From Gammaproteobacteria bacterium (GTDB taxonomy: Bacteria; Pseudomonadota; Gammaproteobacteria; HK1), in assembly GCA_022824305.1 (NCBI GenBank), contig JAJEAD010000011.1:1-64000 (forward strand): a DNA stretch of 64,000 nt, written 5' to 3'. Position numbers and translations under genes: made by a program. Below, one piece after another: positions 8,149 through 18,400 of the stretch (position 1 is the stretch's first letter; the number at the start of each line of letters is the position of its first letter). A model generated the notes under the pieces. The model saw only the letters and a program-made list of their open reading frames with translations. It had not been told where the DNA came from and did no database searches.

Positions 8149-9612
8149 ATGCCCGCTACCCGTCTCGGAGCGCTTCTCCCCGAGCTCCGCCGCATTCTGC
8201 CCGCGGGGAGCATCCTCACCGAAGAGGAGCAGCTCCGCCCCTACGAGTGCGACGGGCTCACCGCGTACCGCCAGCTTCCCATGGTGGTGGCGCTGCCCGA
8301 CACCACCGAGCAGGTCCAGGCGATTCTCGCGCTCTGCTCGCGCGAGCGCGTCCCGGTCGTTGCCCGCGGGGCCGGAACCGGGCTCTCGGGCGGCGCCCTC
8401 CCCCTCGCCGACGGCGTGCTGCTCAGCCTCGCGAAGTTCAACCGCATCCTCGAGATCGATCCCGTGAACCGCAGCGCCCGGGTGCAGCCCGGGGTGCGGA
8501 ACCTCGCGATCTCCGAGGCGGTCGCTCATCTCGGGCTCTACTACGCGCCGGACCCGTCCTCGCAGATCGCGTGCACCATCGGCGGCAACGTGGCCGAGAA
8601 CTCGGGCGGGCTGCACTGCCTGAAGTACGGGCTCACCGTGCACAACATCCAGGAGCTCGAGGTGATCACGGTGGAGGGCGAGCGCATCACCATCGGCGCC
8701 CCCGCCCTCGACGCGCCCGGCTTCGACCTGCTCGCGCTGATGACCGGCTCGGAAGGTCTGCTCGGGGTCATCGTGGAGGTCCGGGTAAAGCTGCTGCCGC
8801 GTCCGGAGTGCGCGCGGGTGATGCTCGCCGCCTTCGACGCCGTGGAGGACGCGGGCACCGCGGTGGGCGCGATCATCAGCCGGGGCATCATTCCCGGCGG
8901 CCTGGAGATGATGGACAACGCCGCGATCCGCGCCGCCGAGGACTTCGTCCACGCGGGCTATCCGACCTCGGCCGCCGCCATTCTGCTCTGCGAGCTCGAC
9001 GGCACGCAGGAGGAGGTCGACGTGCAGATAGACAAGGTGCGCACGCTCCTCGAGGAATGCAACGCCACCGAGCTTCGCGTCGCGCAGTCGGAAGAGGAGC
9101 GCAACCGCTTCTGGGCGGGGCGCAAGGCCGCCTTTCCCGCTGTCGGGCGCATCTCGCCCGACTACTACTGCATGGACGGCACCATTCCGCGCCGCGAGCT
9201 TCCCCGGGTGCTCAGCGAGACCGAGGCGCTGTCCAGGCGCTACGACCTCCCCGTCGTCAACGTGTTCCACGCCGGAGACGGCAACCTCCATCCTCTCATC
9301 CTCTACGACGCGAACGAGCCCGGACAGCTCGAGCGGGTCGAGGAGCTGGGGGCGCGCATCCTGGAGCTGTGCGTGGAAGTGGGGGGCACCATCACCGGGG
9401 AGCACGGAGTGGGCGTGGAGAAGATCGACCAGATGTGCACGCAGTTCCAGTCCGCAGAGCTCACCCGCTTCCACGAGGTGAAGAGCGCATTCGACGAGCA
9501 CGCGCTGCTCAATCCCGGCAAGGCGGTGCCTACGCTCCGGCGCTGCGCGGAGCTCGGCGGCATGCACGTGCACGGGGGCCGGATTCCCTTCCCCGACATC
9601 GAGCGCTTCTGA
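8149..9612 (+). CDS. glcD: Glycolate oxidase FAD-linked subunit GlcD
   Basis: 487 aa. An FAD_binding_4 domain (RGAGTGLSGGALPLADGVL, CTIGGNVAENSGG, GLTVHNIQELEVITVEG, MTGSEGLLGVI) is followed by the FAD-oxidase C-terminal domain ending in NVFHAGDGNLHPLI and TGEHGVGVEK, the GlcD hallmarks. The enzyme oxidises glycolate (and often D-lactate) to glyoxylate, passing electrons to the membrane quinone pool through GlcF. It starts the glcDEF operon; the ATG at 8149 is preferred over an upstream GTG (8110) because the family begins near here. GlcE follows after 135 nt. Confidence 0.95.
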   Translation: MPATRLGALLPELRRILPAGSILTEEEQLRPYECDGLTAYRQLPMVVALPDTTEQVQAILALCSRERVPVVARGAGTGLSGGALPLADGVLLSLAKFNRILEIDPVNRSARVQPGVRNLAISEAVAHLGLYYAPDPSSQIACTIGGNVAENSGGLHCLKYGLTVHNIQELEVITVEGERITIGAPALDAPGFDLLALMTGSEGLLGVIVEVRVKLLPRPECARVMLAAFDAVEDAGTAVGAIISRGIIPGGLEMMDNAAIRAAEDFVHAGYPTSAAAILLCELDGTQEEVDVQIDKVRTLLEECNATELRVAQSEEERNRFWAGRKAAFPAVGRISPDYYCMDGTIPRRELPRVLSETEALSRRYDLPVVNVFHAGDGNLHPLILYDANEPGQLERVEELGARILELCVEVGGTITGEHGVGVEKIDQMCTQFQSAELTRFHEVKSAFDEHALLNPGKAVPTLRRCAELGGMHVHGGRIPFPDIERF

Positions 9613-9747
9613 TGCCGCGCGCGAGGTCGGGGCGCGAAGCGGGAGACCCGTCCCACTTGGCGCCCGCATGCCGCGCCCCGGCCCGGCCCCGAGGCGGCGG
9701 CCGGGGCGCGAGCTGACATCCCCATCGGAACGACGGGCGGGCCCCGG

Positions 9748-10806
9748 ATGGACGCGGATCTGAGCGCCTCTCTCGCGGACCGGGTCCGGGCCGCGATCGC
9801 TGACGACACTCCGCTGTCGATCGTCGGCGGGGGCAGCAAGACCTTTCTCGGCCGTCCTGTCCAGGCGCTGCCCCTCGAGGTCGGAGACCACCGCGGCATA
9901 GTGCGCCATGAGCCTACCGAGCTCGTGATCACCGCGCGCGGCGGCACCCGCTTGCGCGAGCTGGAGTCCGCCCTGGAAGAGCGGGGACAGATGCTCGCTT
10001 TCGAGCCGCCCCGCTTCGCCGGTTCCGACACCCTCGGCGGCACCGTGGCCGCCGCCCAGTCGGGCCCGCGACGCCCCTACGCGGGCGCGGTGCGCGACTT
10101 CGTGCTGGGCGTGCGCCTGCTCGACGGCAAGGCCGAGGCCCTCACATTCGGCGGCGAGGTGATGAAGAACGTCGCCGGCTACGATCTCTCGCGACTGATG
10201 GTGGGGGCGATGGGAACGCTCGGCGTCCTGCTCGAGGTGTCGCTCAAGGTGCTGCCGATGCCGGAGTGCGAGACGACCCTCCGCTTCGAGCTCGACGCCG
10301 CCCGCGCCGTCGAGAAGATGAACGAGTGGGCGAGACTCCCCCTGCCCCTATCCGGCGCCTTCCATGAAGCGGGACGCCTGCACCTGCGCCTGTCCGGGAG
10401 CGCTCCCGGAGTCGAGGCCGCCGCCGCAAAGCTCGGTGGCGAGAGGAACGACCAGCTCGAAGCGTGGTCCGCCCTCCGCGATCATCGCTCCGCCTTCTTC
10501 CGGCGCCCGGGCGCGCTGTGGCGCATATCCGTGCCCCCGGCAAGCGCTCCCCTGGACCTCCCGGGCGAGACTTTGATCGACTGGGGGGGCGCGTTGCGCT
10601 GGACGAGGAGCGATGCCCCCGCGCCGGCGGTGCGCGACGCGGCCGCGAGCGCGGGCGGCCACGCCATGCTCTTCCGCAACGGGGACCGCGGCGGCGACAT
10701 CTACCATCCCCTATCGCCCGGCCTCGAGCGCCTGCACCGGCGCCTCAAGGACGCCTTCGATCCGCGGCGCCTGCTCAACCGCGGCCGCATGTACCCGGAC
10801 TGGTAG
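9748..10806 (+). CDS. glcE: Glycolate oxidase FAD-binding subunit GlcE
   Basis: 352 aa. It has a shorter FAD-binding domain: IVGGGSKTFLGRP, ELVITARGGTRLRELE, DTLGGTVAAAQSGPRRPY, FVLGVRLLDGKAE and GGEVMKNVAGYDLSRLMVGAMGTLGVLLE, all typical of GlcE. It lacks the long C-terminal oxidase domain of GlcD and ends DAFDPRRLLNRGRMYPDW. It partners GlcD and GlcF in the glycolate oxidase complex. GlcF starts 6 nt downstream, so the two are probably translated together. Confidence 0.93.
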   Translation: MDADLSASLADRVRAAIADDTPLSIVGGGSKTFLGRPVQALPLEVGDHRGIVRHEPTELVITARGGTRLRELESALEERGQMLAFEPPRFAGSDTLGGTVAAAQSGPRRPYAGAVRDFVLGVRLLDGKAEALTFGGEVMKNVAGYDLSRLMVGAMGTLGVLLEVSLKVLPMPECETTLRFELDAARAVEKMNEWARLPLPLSGAFHEAGRLHLRLSGSAPGVEAAAAKLGGERNDQLEAWSALRDHRSAFFRRPGALWRISVPPASAPLDLPGETLIDWGGALRWTRSDAPAPAVRDAAASAGGHAMLFRNGDRGGDIYHPLSPGLERLHRRLKDAFDPRRLLNRGRMYPDW

Positions 10807-10812
10807 CGCCCG

Positions 10813-12039
10813 ATGCAGACCCGCCTCGCCGACTTCATCCGCGACCGCGCCGAGGGCCGCGAGGCCGACGCCATCCTGCGCAAGTGCGTGCACTGCGGCT
10901 TCTGTACCGCAACCTGCCCCACTTACCAGTTGCTCGGCGACGAGCTCGACGGACCGCGCGGGCGCATCTACCTCATCAAGCAGGCCCTGGAAGGGGCGCC
11001 GGTGGGGCCGAGCACCCGGCTGCACCTCGACCGCTGCCTCACCTGCCGGTCCTGCGAGACCACCTGCCCCTCCGGCGTGCGCTACGGCCGCCTCCTCGAC
11101 ATCGGCCGCAGCGTCGTGGACGAGCGGGCTCCGAGGCCGCGGCTCGACCGGTTGAGCCGGCGCGCCCTGGTCTCGCTGCTCGGGAGTCGCCGGCTCTTCA
11201 CATTCCTGCTCGCGCTCGGCCGTGCGGCCCGCCCGCTCCTGCCCGGGCCCCTGCGCCGGCGGATACCCCCGCCGCGTCGCGCGAGGCGATGGCCGGCGCC
11301 CCGGCACCGCAGAACCATGCTCTGCCTGACCGGCTGCGTGCAGCCCGCGATCGCGCCCGGCATCGACGCCGCGGCGGCCCGGGTGCTCGATCGCCAGGGG
11401 ATCTCGCTGCTGCGCGCGCCGGGGTCGGGCTGCTGCGGTGCGCTCGCCTGGCACCTCGGAGCGCACGACGAAGCGCTCTCGCGCATGCGCGCCAACATCG
11501 ACGCCTGGTGGCCCGCGATCGAGGCCGGCGCGGGCGCCGTGGTCGCGACCTCGAGCGCGTGCGCGGAGATGCTCAAGGACTACGGAGAACGCTTCGCGGC
11601 GGACCGTACTCACGCGGAGAAGGCGGCGCGCGTCTCGGCCCTGGCGCGCGATGCGAGCGAGGTCGTCGATGCGAGCGAGGCGCGGCCCGCGCAGGGCCGG
11701 CGCATCGCCTTCCACTCGCCCTGCACCCTGCAGCACGGCCAGCAGATCCGGGGCCGGGTGGAGGGGGTGCTCGAAGCGGCCGGTCTCGAGCTCGCGCCCG
11801 TAGCCGACGCCCACCTGTGCTGCGGGTCCGCCGGCACCTATTCCATCCTTCAGCGCGGCCTCTCCGGGCGCCTTCTCGCGAACAAGCTGGCCGCGCTCGG
11901 AGCAGGCGACCCCGAGCGGATCGTCACCGCCAACATCGGCTGCCTCCTGCACCTCGAGAGCGCAGCGGAGCGCCCGGTTCTGCACTGGCTCGAGCTCCTC
12001 GACGAGATTCAGTCCGGCAGGTCCGCGGACCCGAAGTAA
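10813..12039 (+). CDS. glcF: Glycolate oxidase iron-sulfur subunit GlcF
   Basis: 408 aa. Two 4Fe-4S clusters are shown by CVHCGFCTATCP (Cys25, 28, 31, 35) and CLTCRSCETTCP (Cys75, 78, 81, 85). Two CCG domains follow (LTGCVQPAIAPG...GSGCCGALAWHLG and SPCTLQHGQQIRG...AHLCCGSAGTYSI), the electron-transfer fold shared with GlpC and LutA. It links GlcDE to the respiratory chain at the membrane. Last gene of glcDEF; metY follows after 137 nt with its own probable promoter. Confidence 0.94.
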   Translation: MQTRLADFIRDRAEGREADAILRKCVHCGFCTATCPTYQLLGDELDGPRGRIYLIKQALEGAPVGPSTRLHLDRCLTCRSCETTCPSGVRYGRLLDIGRSVVDERAPRPRLDRLSRRALVSLLGSRRLFTFLLALGRAARPLLPGPLRRRIPPPRRARRWPAPRHRRTMLCLTGCVQPAIAPGIDAAAARVLDRQGISLLRAPGSGCCGALAWHLGAHDEALSRMRANIDAWWPAIEAGAGAVVATSSACAEMLKDYGERFAADRTHAEKAARVSALARDASEVVDASEARPAQGRRIAFHSPCTLQHGQQIRGRVEGVLEAAGLELAPVADAHLCCGSAGTYSILQRGLSGRLLANKLAALGAGDPERIVTANIGCLLHLESAAERPVLHWLELLDEIQSGRSADPK

Positions 12040-12176
12040 AGGCGGCGCCCCGCGCTCGCCCCCCAAGGCAGGGCGACGCCGTATACACTCCCCGCGCGGT
12101 CCGCGGCCGGCCGGCGCACACCGTGATGCCGGCACGCCGCGGGAGCTGCGGCATTCGCAGACCACGAGGACTGAAC

Positions 12177-13493
12177 ATGGCGGCGCCGGACTACCTCCAA
12201 TTCGACACCCTGATGCTGCACGCGGGGCAGCAGCCCGATCCCGCGACCGGCGCGCGCGCCACCCCCATCTACCAGACCTCGTCGTACGTGTTCCGCGACA
12301 CCGATCAGGCCGCCGCGCTCTTCAACGCGGAGCGCGCGGGGCACGTCTACTCTCGCATCACCAATCCCACCAACGCGGTGCTCGAAGAACGCATTTCCGC
12401 CCTGGAAGGCGGGGTGGGAGCCATTGCCACCGCGAGCGGGCAGGCCGCCATGCACCTCGCGGTGACGACGTTGTGCGGCGCGGGCAATCACGTCGTCTCC
12501 TCGGGATCGCTCTACGGCGGCAGCCACAACCTCCTCGCCTACACCCTGCCCCGCTTCGGGATCGAGACCACCTTCGTCGATCCGAGAGACCCGGAGGCGT
12601 TCCGGGCCGCCATCCGTCCCGAGACCCGGCTCCTCTTCGCGGAGACCCTGGGCAACCCCGGCCTGGACGTCCTCGACATTCCCGAGGTCGCCGCCGTCGC
12701 CCACGAGGCGGGACTGCCGCTGCTGCTGGACTCCACCTTCACCACACCCTACCTGTGCCGGCCCTTCGACCACGGTGCGGATCTCATATTCCATTCCGCC
12801 ACCAAGTTCCTCGCCGGCCACGGGGTCGTCATCGGGGGGCTGCTGGTCGACGGCGGCCGCTTCGACTGGGAAGCGAACGCCGCCCGCTTCCCGACCCTCA
12901 CCGAGCCCTACGCGGGCTTCCACAACATGGACTTCGTCGAAGAGTACGGACCGGCCGCGTTCATCATGCGGGCGCGCAAGGAGGGCGCGCGCGACTTCGG
13001 CGCGTGCATGAGCCCCACCACCGCCTTCCTGATCCTGCAGGGTCTGGAGACCCTGTCGCTGCGCATGCAGCGCCATGTCGAGAACACGCGGCGAGTGGTC
13101 GAGTTTCTCGACGGCCACGAAGCGGTGGAGTCGGTCGGCTACCCCGAGCTGCCGAGCCATCCGGACCACGAAGCCGCGCGCCGGCTCCTGCCTCGCGGGT
13201 GCGGCGCGGTGTTCAGCTTCGAGCTGCGCGGAGGGCGGCCCGCGGGGCGCCGCTTCATCGAGACGCTGCGCATCTTCTCCCATCTCGCCAACGTCGGTGA
13301 CGCGAAGTCGCTCGTGATCCACCCCGCGAGCACCACGCACCACCGCATGAGCGCCGAGGCGTTGCAGGCCGCCGGTATCGGCGAGGGCACCATCCGGCTC
13401 TCGGTGGGGCTCGAGGACCCCGGCGATCTCATCGCCGATCTCAAGCGCGCCATCCGCGCCTCGCAACGCGCGGCGAAGGCGAAATCGGGATGA
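12177..13493 (+). CDS. metY: O-acetylhomoserine sulfhydrylase (Cys/Met metabolism PLP enzyme)
   Basis: 438 aa. Conserved features: QFDTLMLHAGQQPDPATGA at the N-terminus, YQTSSYVF, YSRITNPTNAVLEERISALEGG, and the PLP lysine in HSATKFLAGHG. The insertion rich in DWEANAARFPTLTEPY is typical of the MetY (O-acetylhomoserine aminocarboxypropyltransferase) subfamily rather than MetB/MetC. It makes homocysteine from O-acetylhomoserine and sulfide. An upstream TATACAC at about 12082-12088 is a candidate -10. The start ATG at 12177 follows CACGAGGACTGAAC. A homocysteine methyltransferase lies at 24.3 kb. Confidence 0.92.
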   Translation: MAAPDYLQFDTLMLHAGQQPDPATGARATPIYQTSSYVFRDTDQAAALFNAERAGHVYSRITNPTNAVLEERISALEGGVGAIATASGQAAMHLAVTTLCGAGNHVVSSGSLYGGSHNLLAYTLPRFGIETTFVDPRDPEAFRAAIRPETRLLFAETLGNPGLDVLDIPEVAAVAHEAGLPLLLDSTFTTPYLCRPFDHGADLIFHSATKFLAGHGVVIGGLLVDGGRFDWEANAARFPTLTEPYAGFHNMDFVEEYGPAAFIMRARKEGARDFGACMSPTTAFLILQGLETLSLRMQRHVENTRRVVEFLDGHEAVESVGYPELPSHPDHEAARRLLPRGCGAVFSFELRGGRPAGRRFIETLRIFSHLANVGDAKSLVIHPASTTHHRMSAEALQAAGIGEGTIRLSVGLEDPGDLIADLKRAIRASQRAAKAKSG

Positions 13494-13554
13494 GCCACGT
13501 GCGCGACCGCAACGAGCGAGCCGGCCGGAAGCGGCCCGGCATGAGGAAAGAGCC

Positions 13555-14385
13555 GTGAAGCAGACCATCGACACGCACGAAGCCTTCGCCTACACGGGAG
13601 GCCGTCCCTTCGTGGCCGGGCAGCCCTGCGTCGCGTTCATTCACGGGGGCGGGCTGGACCACAGCGTGTGGATTCTCCAGAGCCGCTACTTCGCCCACCA
13701 CGGGTACAACGTTCTCGCCTTCGACCTGCCGGGTCACGGGCAATCGGGCGGAGATCCGCTGCCGAGCATCGAGGAGATGGCGGGCTGGTGCGCGCGCTTT
13801 CTCGATGCGGCGGGAGTGGCGAGCGCCGCCGTGGTCGGCCACAGCATGGGCTCTCTCGTCGCGCTCGAGTTCGGGGCCCGGCATCCCGAGCGGGCCTGGA
13901 TGGTCGCTCTGATCGGAATCTCCACCCCCATGCCGGTCACCGATCGACTCCTCGACGCGGCACGGGCGGACGAGCATGCCGCTTTCGACATGGTGAACAT
14001 CTGGGGCCACGACATGAGCGCCCAGATCGGAGGCAACCAGGCCCCGGGGATGTGGATGACGGGCGGGGCGCTGAGGCTGCTGGAGCGCAGCGGCCCCGGC
14101 GTGCTCTTCAACGATCTCGACGCGTGCAACCGCTACGCGCACGGCCCCGAGAGCGCGGCCAGGGTGCGCTGCCCCACCCATCTCCTCATCGGAGATCGCG
14201 ACATCATGGCGTCGCCCATGAACGCCCGCGAGCTGCGTGCCGCGCTGCCCTCGCCGCGGGTGACCGTGCTGCCGCGCTGCGGCCACATGCTGATGGCGGA
14301 ACGCCCCGGGGAAGTGCTCGACGCTCTGGTCGGATCGGTCTCGGAGAGCGCGGCCGCAATCGCGGCTCCTCCTTCCGCGGCGTAG
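13555..14385 (+). CDS. Alpha/beta-hydrolase, GHSMG type
   Basis: 276 aa, GTG start preceded by GAGGAAAGAG. Classic fold markers: FIHGGGLDHSVW (oxyanion region), FDLPGHGQSGG, the nucleophile elbow VVGHSMGSL, a late acid in LIGDRDIM and the catalytic His in LPRCGHMLMAERPGE. Substrate unknown; relatives include esterases and epoxide or dienelactone-type hydrolases. It follows metY on the same strand at 61 nt, and the next gene (homospermidine synthase) converges on it. Confidence 0.8.
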   Translation: MKQTIDTHEAFAYTGGRPFVAGQPCVAFIHGGGLDHSVWILQSRYFAHHGYNVLAFDLPGHGQSGGDPLPSIEEMAGWCARFLDAAGVASAAVVGHSMGSLVALEFGARHPERAWMVALIGISTPMPVTDRLLDAARADEHAAFDMVNIWGHDMSAQIGGNQAPGMWMTGGALRLLERSGPGVLFNDLDACNRYAHGPESAARVRCPTHLLIGDRDIMASPMNARELRAALPSPRVTVLPRCGHMLMAERPGEVLDALVGSVSESAAAIAAPPSAA

Positions 14386-14428
14386 CCCCGATGCGAGGCG
14401 GACCCGCCGCCTCCGCTGCCGCGCCCCT

Positions 14429-15880
14429 TCAGCCGAGGAAGAAGTTCGCGAACTGCCAGGGATCTTCGAGGTCGAGACCGGGCTCCTCGAAGTAGTTCTG
14501 GCGCCGCTCGAGCGGGGTCCAGTCCGTGGGCGCGCTGACCATCGGGCCGAGATAGGGCCGGGCCACCTCGAGCACTTGAGCGTGGGGCAGCGCTTCCGGC
14601 TCCAGGTAGCCGCACTTCGGGTTGTCGATGATCCAGAGCAGGGCCGCGAGAATCCCCGCCGCGACCTGGATGGCGGTCGGGTTGTTGCCGGGCACGAGTC
14701 GCCGCGCTTCGTGGATGTCGAGCTGCGAGCCGTACCACCAGCCGCCGAGACGGTGTCCCAGCAGCAACACCCCGAGCTCGTCCCGGCCCTCGACGATGTC
14801 GTGGTTGAGGATGCGCTCCGATTCGGGCGCCTGCCAGTCCCGCATCACCGACTCGTGCAGGCTCGCGAGCGCGCCGTCGCAGGGCAGATAGGAAAACACC
14901 ACGGTCGGCCGGTACGCGGGCCTCCCATCTTCGTCGCGGCGAGTGAGGTAGTCGCTCAGGGTCACGGACTCGCTGTGCGGGATCGCGATGCCGTCGATTG
15001 CGCCGCCGAGCGGCACCCAGCTCCGGATCCAGGCCCGTGCCGCCGCTCGCGGGATGTAGATTGCGTTGCGGGGGCCGCTCGGGTGCTGCACCGCGCCCGG
15101 CGGCAGGGCCTTCTCGTGGGTTCCCCAACCGATTTCCACCGGCATGCTCGCTTCCTCGAGGAAGCCGGGCACGCTCCAGGTATTGACGAACTCCCCCGGT
15201 CGCTTCGGCTCGCTCGACACCTGGGTGTCGCGCTCCGAGATGTGGATGACGCGGGTGCCGGTGCGCTCCGCGAGCGCCGCCCAGCCCCCGGCATCGGAGG
15301 GCGCTTCGAAGTCGAGACCGAGGGCGTCCGCGAGATCGCAGAGGGCGGCCTTCGCGAAATGGCTCACGAGCCCCGGATTGGCTCCATGACAGAACACCGC
15401 GCTCGGCCCGTCCTTCCGCCAGCGGGTGGCGGCGTAGCGGCGCGAGACCTGGTGATAGGCGTACTCCGTGCGCTCGCGCATCGGCTGCTCCGCATCCCAG
15501 GCCACGTCGTCCCAGGGCTCGATCGAGGAGTCGACGTACGACACGCCGGAATGCTGGCACCAGTCGGCGAGCGCCACCGAATCGACGCCCACCGTGACGT
15601 TCACGAGGACGTCGCCGGGGCCGGCGAGCCCTTCCAGGACCTCTCCCAGGTTGTGCCGCTCGATCCGGCGCACCGAGTAGGTGGCGCCGCGCTCCGTCCA
15701 GCCGTGCACGGCTTCCTCGTGATCGTCGCCGTCCAGCACGTGCACCCGCGCCGGCGCGATTGCCAGGGTCTCGACGAGCATCGGAAGGAGGCACTGACCG
15801 ATGGTGCCGAATCCAACCATGAGCACCCGGCCCCGGAACGACGAGGAAGACGCCGGTGTGGTTGCACTCGAGGGGTTCAT
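14429..15880 (-). CDS. hss: Homospermidine synthase
   Basis: 483 aa, saccharopine-dehydrogenase-like fold. The N-terminal NAD-binding motif is VLMVGFGTIGQCLLPML, followed by HVLDGDD and the family-typical SYVDSSIEPWDD, CHGANPGLVSHFAKAAL, INWGTHE-like IGWGTHEKALPPGA and LDIHEARRLVPGNNPTAIQV. The enzyme makes sym-homospermidine from putrescine (two molecules, or with spermidine) using NAD as prosthetic group in the cytosol. Start at the ATG (15880) has no strong ribosome binding site, so it may begin slightly elsewhere. Divergent from the methyltransferase at 16046. Confidence 0.9.
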   Translation of the reverse strand: MNPSSATTPASSSSFRGRVLMVGFGTIGQCLLPMLVETLAIAPARVHVLDGDDHEEAVHGWTERGATYSVRRIERHNLGEVLEGLAGPGDVLVNVTVGVDSVALADWCQHSGVSYVDSSIEPWDDVAWDAEQPMRERTEYAYHQVSRRYAATRWRKDGPSAVFCHGANPGLVSHFAKAALCDLADALGLDFEAPSDAGGWAALAERTGTRVIHISERDTQVSSEPKRPGEFVNTWSVPGFLEEASMPVEIGWGTHEKALPPGAVQHPSGPRNAIYIPRAAARAWIRSWVPLGGAIDGIAIPHSESVTLSDYLTRRDEDGRPAYRPTVVFSYLPCDGALASLHESVMRDWQAPESERILNHDIVEGRDELGVLLLGHRLGGWWYGSQLDIHEARRLVPGNNPTAIQVAAGILAALLWIIDNPKCGYLEPEALPHAQVLEVARPYLGPMVSAPTDWTPLERRQNYFEEPGLDLEDPWQFANFFLG

Positions 15881-16045
15881 GGCCAATGCAAATGGTGCCG
15901 ATTCCTGGAAGTACAAGCCCCGGGACGGCGCCGCATCGGTCCACCGGCTCTGTCGATGCTCTATGAAGCCCGGGTCGCGGGTTGTATCTTGCGCTCCGCG
16001 CCGCCGCCTCGCGCGCTCTGTCGAGGGCAAGCTCCGGGACGAACG

Positions 16046-16873
16046 ATGAGCGATCAGCAGATAAAGGCGATGAAGCTCTACCTGCGGGTGGAGCGGGTGT
16101 TCGCTCAGCTCCGCGATGCCGGAGTCGGCGACGACGATCCGATACCCCTCGAGGTGCTGTGCCGATTCGATCAGTACCACTACCACGGCACCGACGCCGT
16201 CGACGAGGGCATCGCCCGGCTCGCGCTCAAGCCGCACCACCGGGTGCTGGAGGTCGGCTCCGGGCTGGGCGGCCCCGCCCGGTACATCGCCGCTCGAACC
16301 GGTTGCACGGTCACCGCGCTCGAGCTGCAGCCCGACGTGCACGAGGTCGCAACGGAGCTGACGCGGCGCTGCGGGCTCGGGCATCTCGTTGCGCACCGGC
16401 AGGGGGACATCCTGGAAGGCCCGGTGCCGGCCCGCCACTTCGACGCGCTCTTCGGCTGGCTCGTGTTCCTGCACATTCCGGATCGCGAGCGCCTCTACCG
16501 TCGCTGCTTCGAGGCCCTCCGACCGGGCGGAGGCATGTACGTCGAGGACTTCTTCGAGCGCGGCGCCTTCACCGCCGAAGAGCGCGAGACCCTCGCCACC
16601 GGGTTGTACAGCCGCGATCTTCCGCGGCTGGACGATCTCCGCCGCGATCTCGAGCGCGCGGGCTTCGGCGAAATCGACATCGAAGACATGTCGGTACCCT
16701 GGACGACCTTCGTTGCCGAGCGCGCGCGCGCCTACCGCGCCAACCGCGAGCACGAGGTTGCGCTGCACGGCGAGGAAGTGTTCGCCAACCTGGACGAGTT
16801 CTTCTCGACCGTCGCCCGGCTCTTTCGCGACGGGAACTTCGGCGGCATGCGGCTGCGAGCCCGCAGACCCTGA
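16046..16873 (+). CDS. SAM-dependent methyltransferase (class I)
   Basis: 275 aa. Motif I is [10 protein letters not shown] at 67-76, followed by [13 protein letters not shown] and [10 protein letters not shown], and a core [35 protein letters not shown]. The N-terminal region ([19 protein letters not shown]) places it near sarcosine/dimethylglycine- or phosphoethanolamine-type N-methyltransferases, which share a YHGT-like segment. The substrate is not identifiable. It is divergent from homospermidine synthase and 16 nt upstream of pncB, with which it may be cotranscribed. Confidence 0.8.
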   Translation: MSDQQIKAMKLYLRVERVFAQLRDAGVGDDDPIPLEVLCRFDQYHYHGTDAVDEGIARLALKPHHRVLEVGSGLGGPARYIAARTGCTVTALELQPDVHEVATELTRRCGLGHLVAHRQGDILEGPVPARHFDALFGWLVFLHIPDRERLYRRCFEALRPGGGMYVEDFFERGAFTAEERETLATGLYSRDLPRLDDLRRDLERAGFGEIDIEDMSVPWTTFVAERARAYRANREHEVALHGEEVFANLDEFFSTVARLFRDGNFGGMRLRARRP

Positions 16874-16889
16874 GGCAACCGGCGCGGCG

Positions 16890-18386
16890 ATGAGCGTCAA
16901 CAAGATATACGGGCACTCGCTCGCGCTGCTGACCGACCTCTATCAGCTCACGATGGCCCATGGCTACTGGAAGCTCGGGCGCATCGACGAGGAGGCGGCC
17001 TTTCATCTCTTCTTCCGTACCAACGCGTTCGGGGGCGGCTACACCGTGGCGGCGGGGCTCGCCTACGTTCTGGACTTCCTCCGCAACCTGCGCTTCGAAG
17101 AAAGCGATCTCGCCTTCCTCTCCACCCTGACCGGCAACGACGGACGGGCCCTCTTCGACGAGGGCTTTCTCGATCACCTTCGCACGCTCGACTTCCGTTT
17201 CGACATGGACGCGGTGCCCGAGGGCACCGTGGTGTTTCCCCACCAGCCGCTGCTCCGGGTCACCGGCCCCCTCCTGCAGTGCCAGCTTCTGGAAACCCCG
17301 CTGCTCGACATGGTCAATTTCCAGACCCTGGTGGCCACCAAGGCGGCCCGCGTCTGCGCGGCGGCGGACGGCGATCCCGTGCTCGAGTTCGGGCTGCGCC
17401 GGGCGCAGGGCATCGACGGCGCGCTGGCCGCGAGCCGCGCCGCCTACATCGGCGGATGCGCCGCCACCTCGAACGTGCTCGCCGGCAAGCTCTTCGGCAT
17501 TCCCCTGCGCGGCACCCACGCCCATAGCTGGGTCATGTCGTTCGACGACGAACGCCAGGCCTTCGGCGAGTACGCCAGGGTGATGCCGAACAACTGCGTG
17601 TTTCTCGTGGATACCTACGACACGCTCGACGGCGTCCGCCACGCGATCGAGGCCGGGCGCCGCCTGCGTGAGCGGGGAGTGGAGATGATCGGCGTGCGCC
17701 TCGATTCCGGCGACCTCGCCTATCTCAGCATCGAGGCGCGACGCATGCTCGACGACGCCGGATTCGAGTCTGCCGCGATCGTCGCGAGCAATGACCTCGA
17801 CGAGCACATCATCGAGAGCCTCAAGGACCAGGGCGCCGCGGTGAGCATGTGGGGCGTGGGCACCAAGCTCGCCACCGCCTACGACCAGCCGGCGCTGACC
17901 GGCGTGTACAAGCTCACCGCGCTGCGTCACCCCGGCGAGGACTGGCAACCCAAGGTCAAGATCTCCGAGCAGACCGCCAAGGTCTCGACCCCCGGCGTGC
18001 TTCAGGTCCGGCGCTACTTCCAGGGGAGCACGTTCGTCGCCGACATGACCTACGACCTCGATCTCGGCATCGAGGACGACAGGGTCGTCGTCGACCCCGC
18101 GGACTCCACCCGCCTGAAGCGCGTGCCTCGGGGTCTTCAGAGCGAGGACCTGCTGCTCCCGATGGTGCGCGACGGGCAGGTGATCTACGAGGAGCCGGGC
18201 ATCGAGGAAATCCGCGAGCGCGCCCGCACCCAGATCCGCCACCTGCACCCTGCCGTGCTGCGCTTCATGAATCCCCACGAGTACCCCGCCGGCCTCGAAC
18301 GACGCTTGCACGAGCTGCGCACCCGGCTCATCCTGGAGGCTCGCGGCCACAGCGCGGCGATCGCCGAGTCGGCGGCGGCAACCTGA
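16890..18386 (+). CDS. pncB: Nicotinate phosphoribosyltransferase
   Basis: 498 aa. Markers: [15 protein letters not shown] near the N-terminus, [36 protein letters not shown] (with the active-site His region), [22 protein letters not shown] and [15 protein letters not shown]. The protein converts nicotinic acid and PRPP to nicotinate mononucleotide, the committed step of the Preiss-Handler pathway. It is followed 14 nt later by nicotinamidase, so the two steps of nicotinamide salvage are encoded together. The length matches the longer Firmicutes/Actinobacteria-like PncB type. Confidence 0.95.
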   Translation: MSVNKIYGHSLALLTDLYQLTMAHGYWKLGRIDEEAAFHLFFRTNAFGGGYTVAAGLAYVLDFLRNLRFEESDLAFLSTLTGNDGRALFDEGFLDHLRTLDFRFDMDAVPEGTVVFPHQPLLRVTGPLLQCQLLETPLLDMVNFQTLVATKAARVCAAADGDPVLEFGLRRAQGIDGALAASRAAYIGGCAATSNVLAGKLFGIPLRGTHAHSWVMSFDDERQAFGEYARVMPNNCVFLVDTYDTLDGVRHAIEAGRRLRERGVEMIGVRLDSGDLAYLSIEARRMLDDAGFESAAIVASNDLDEHIIESLKDQGAAVSMWGVGTKLATAYDQPALTGVYKLTALRHPGEDWQPKVKISEQTAKVSTPGVLQVRRYFQGSTFVADMTYDLDLGIEDDRVVVDPADSTRLKRVPRGLQSEDLLLPMVRDGQVIYEEPGIEEIRERARTQIRHLHPAVLRFMNPHEYPAGLERRLHELRTRLILEARGHSAAIAESAAAT

Positions 18387-18400
18387 GGGGGGAAACATCC

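Noticed and set aside
7830..9716. 628-codon plus-strand frame overlapping glcD
   Set aside because: Arg/Ala-rich sequence in a different frame from GlcD with no recognisable domain.
7714..9909. Very long minus-strand frame running upstream of the Fpg gene
   Set aside because: The true Fpg start is MPELPD at 7713; the part upstream is antisense to glcD and reads as noise.
10711..13574. Two long minus-strand frames opposite glcF and metY
   Set aside because: Low-complexity Arg/Gly/Ala/Pro-rich readings on the wrong strand of well-supported genes.
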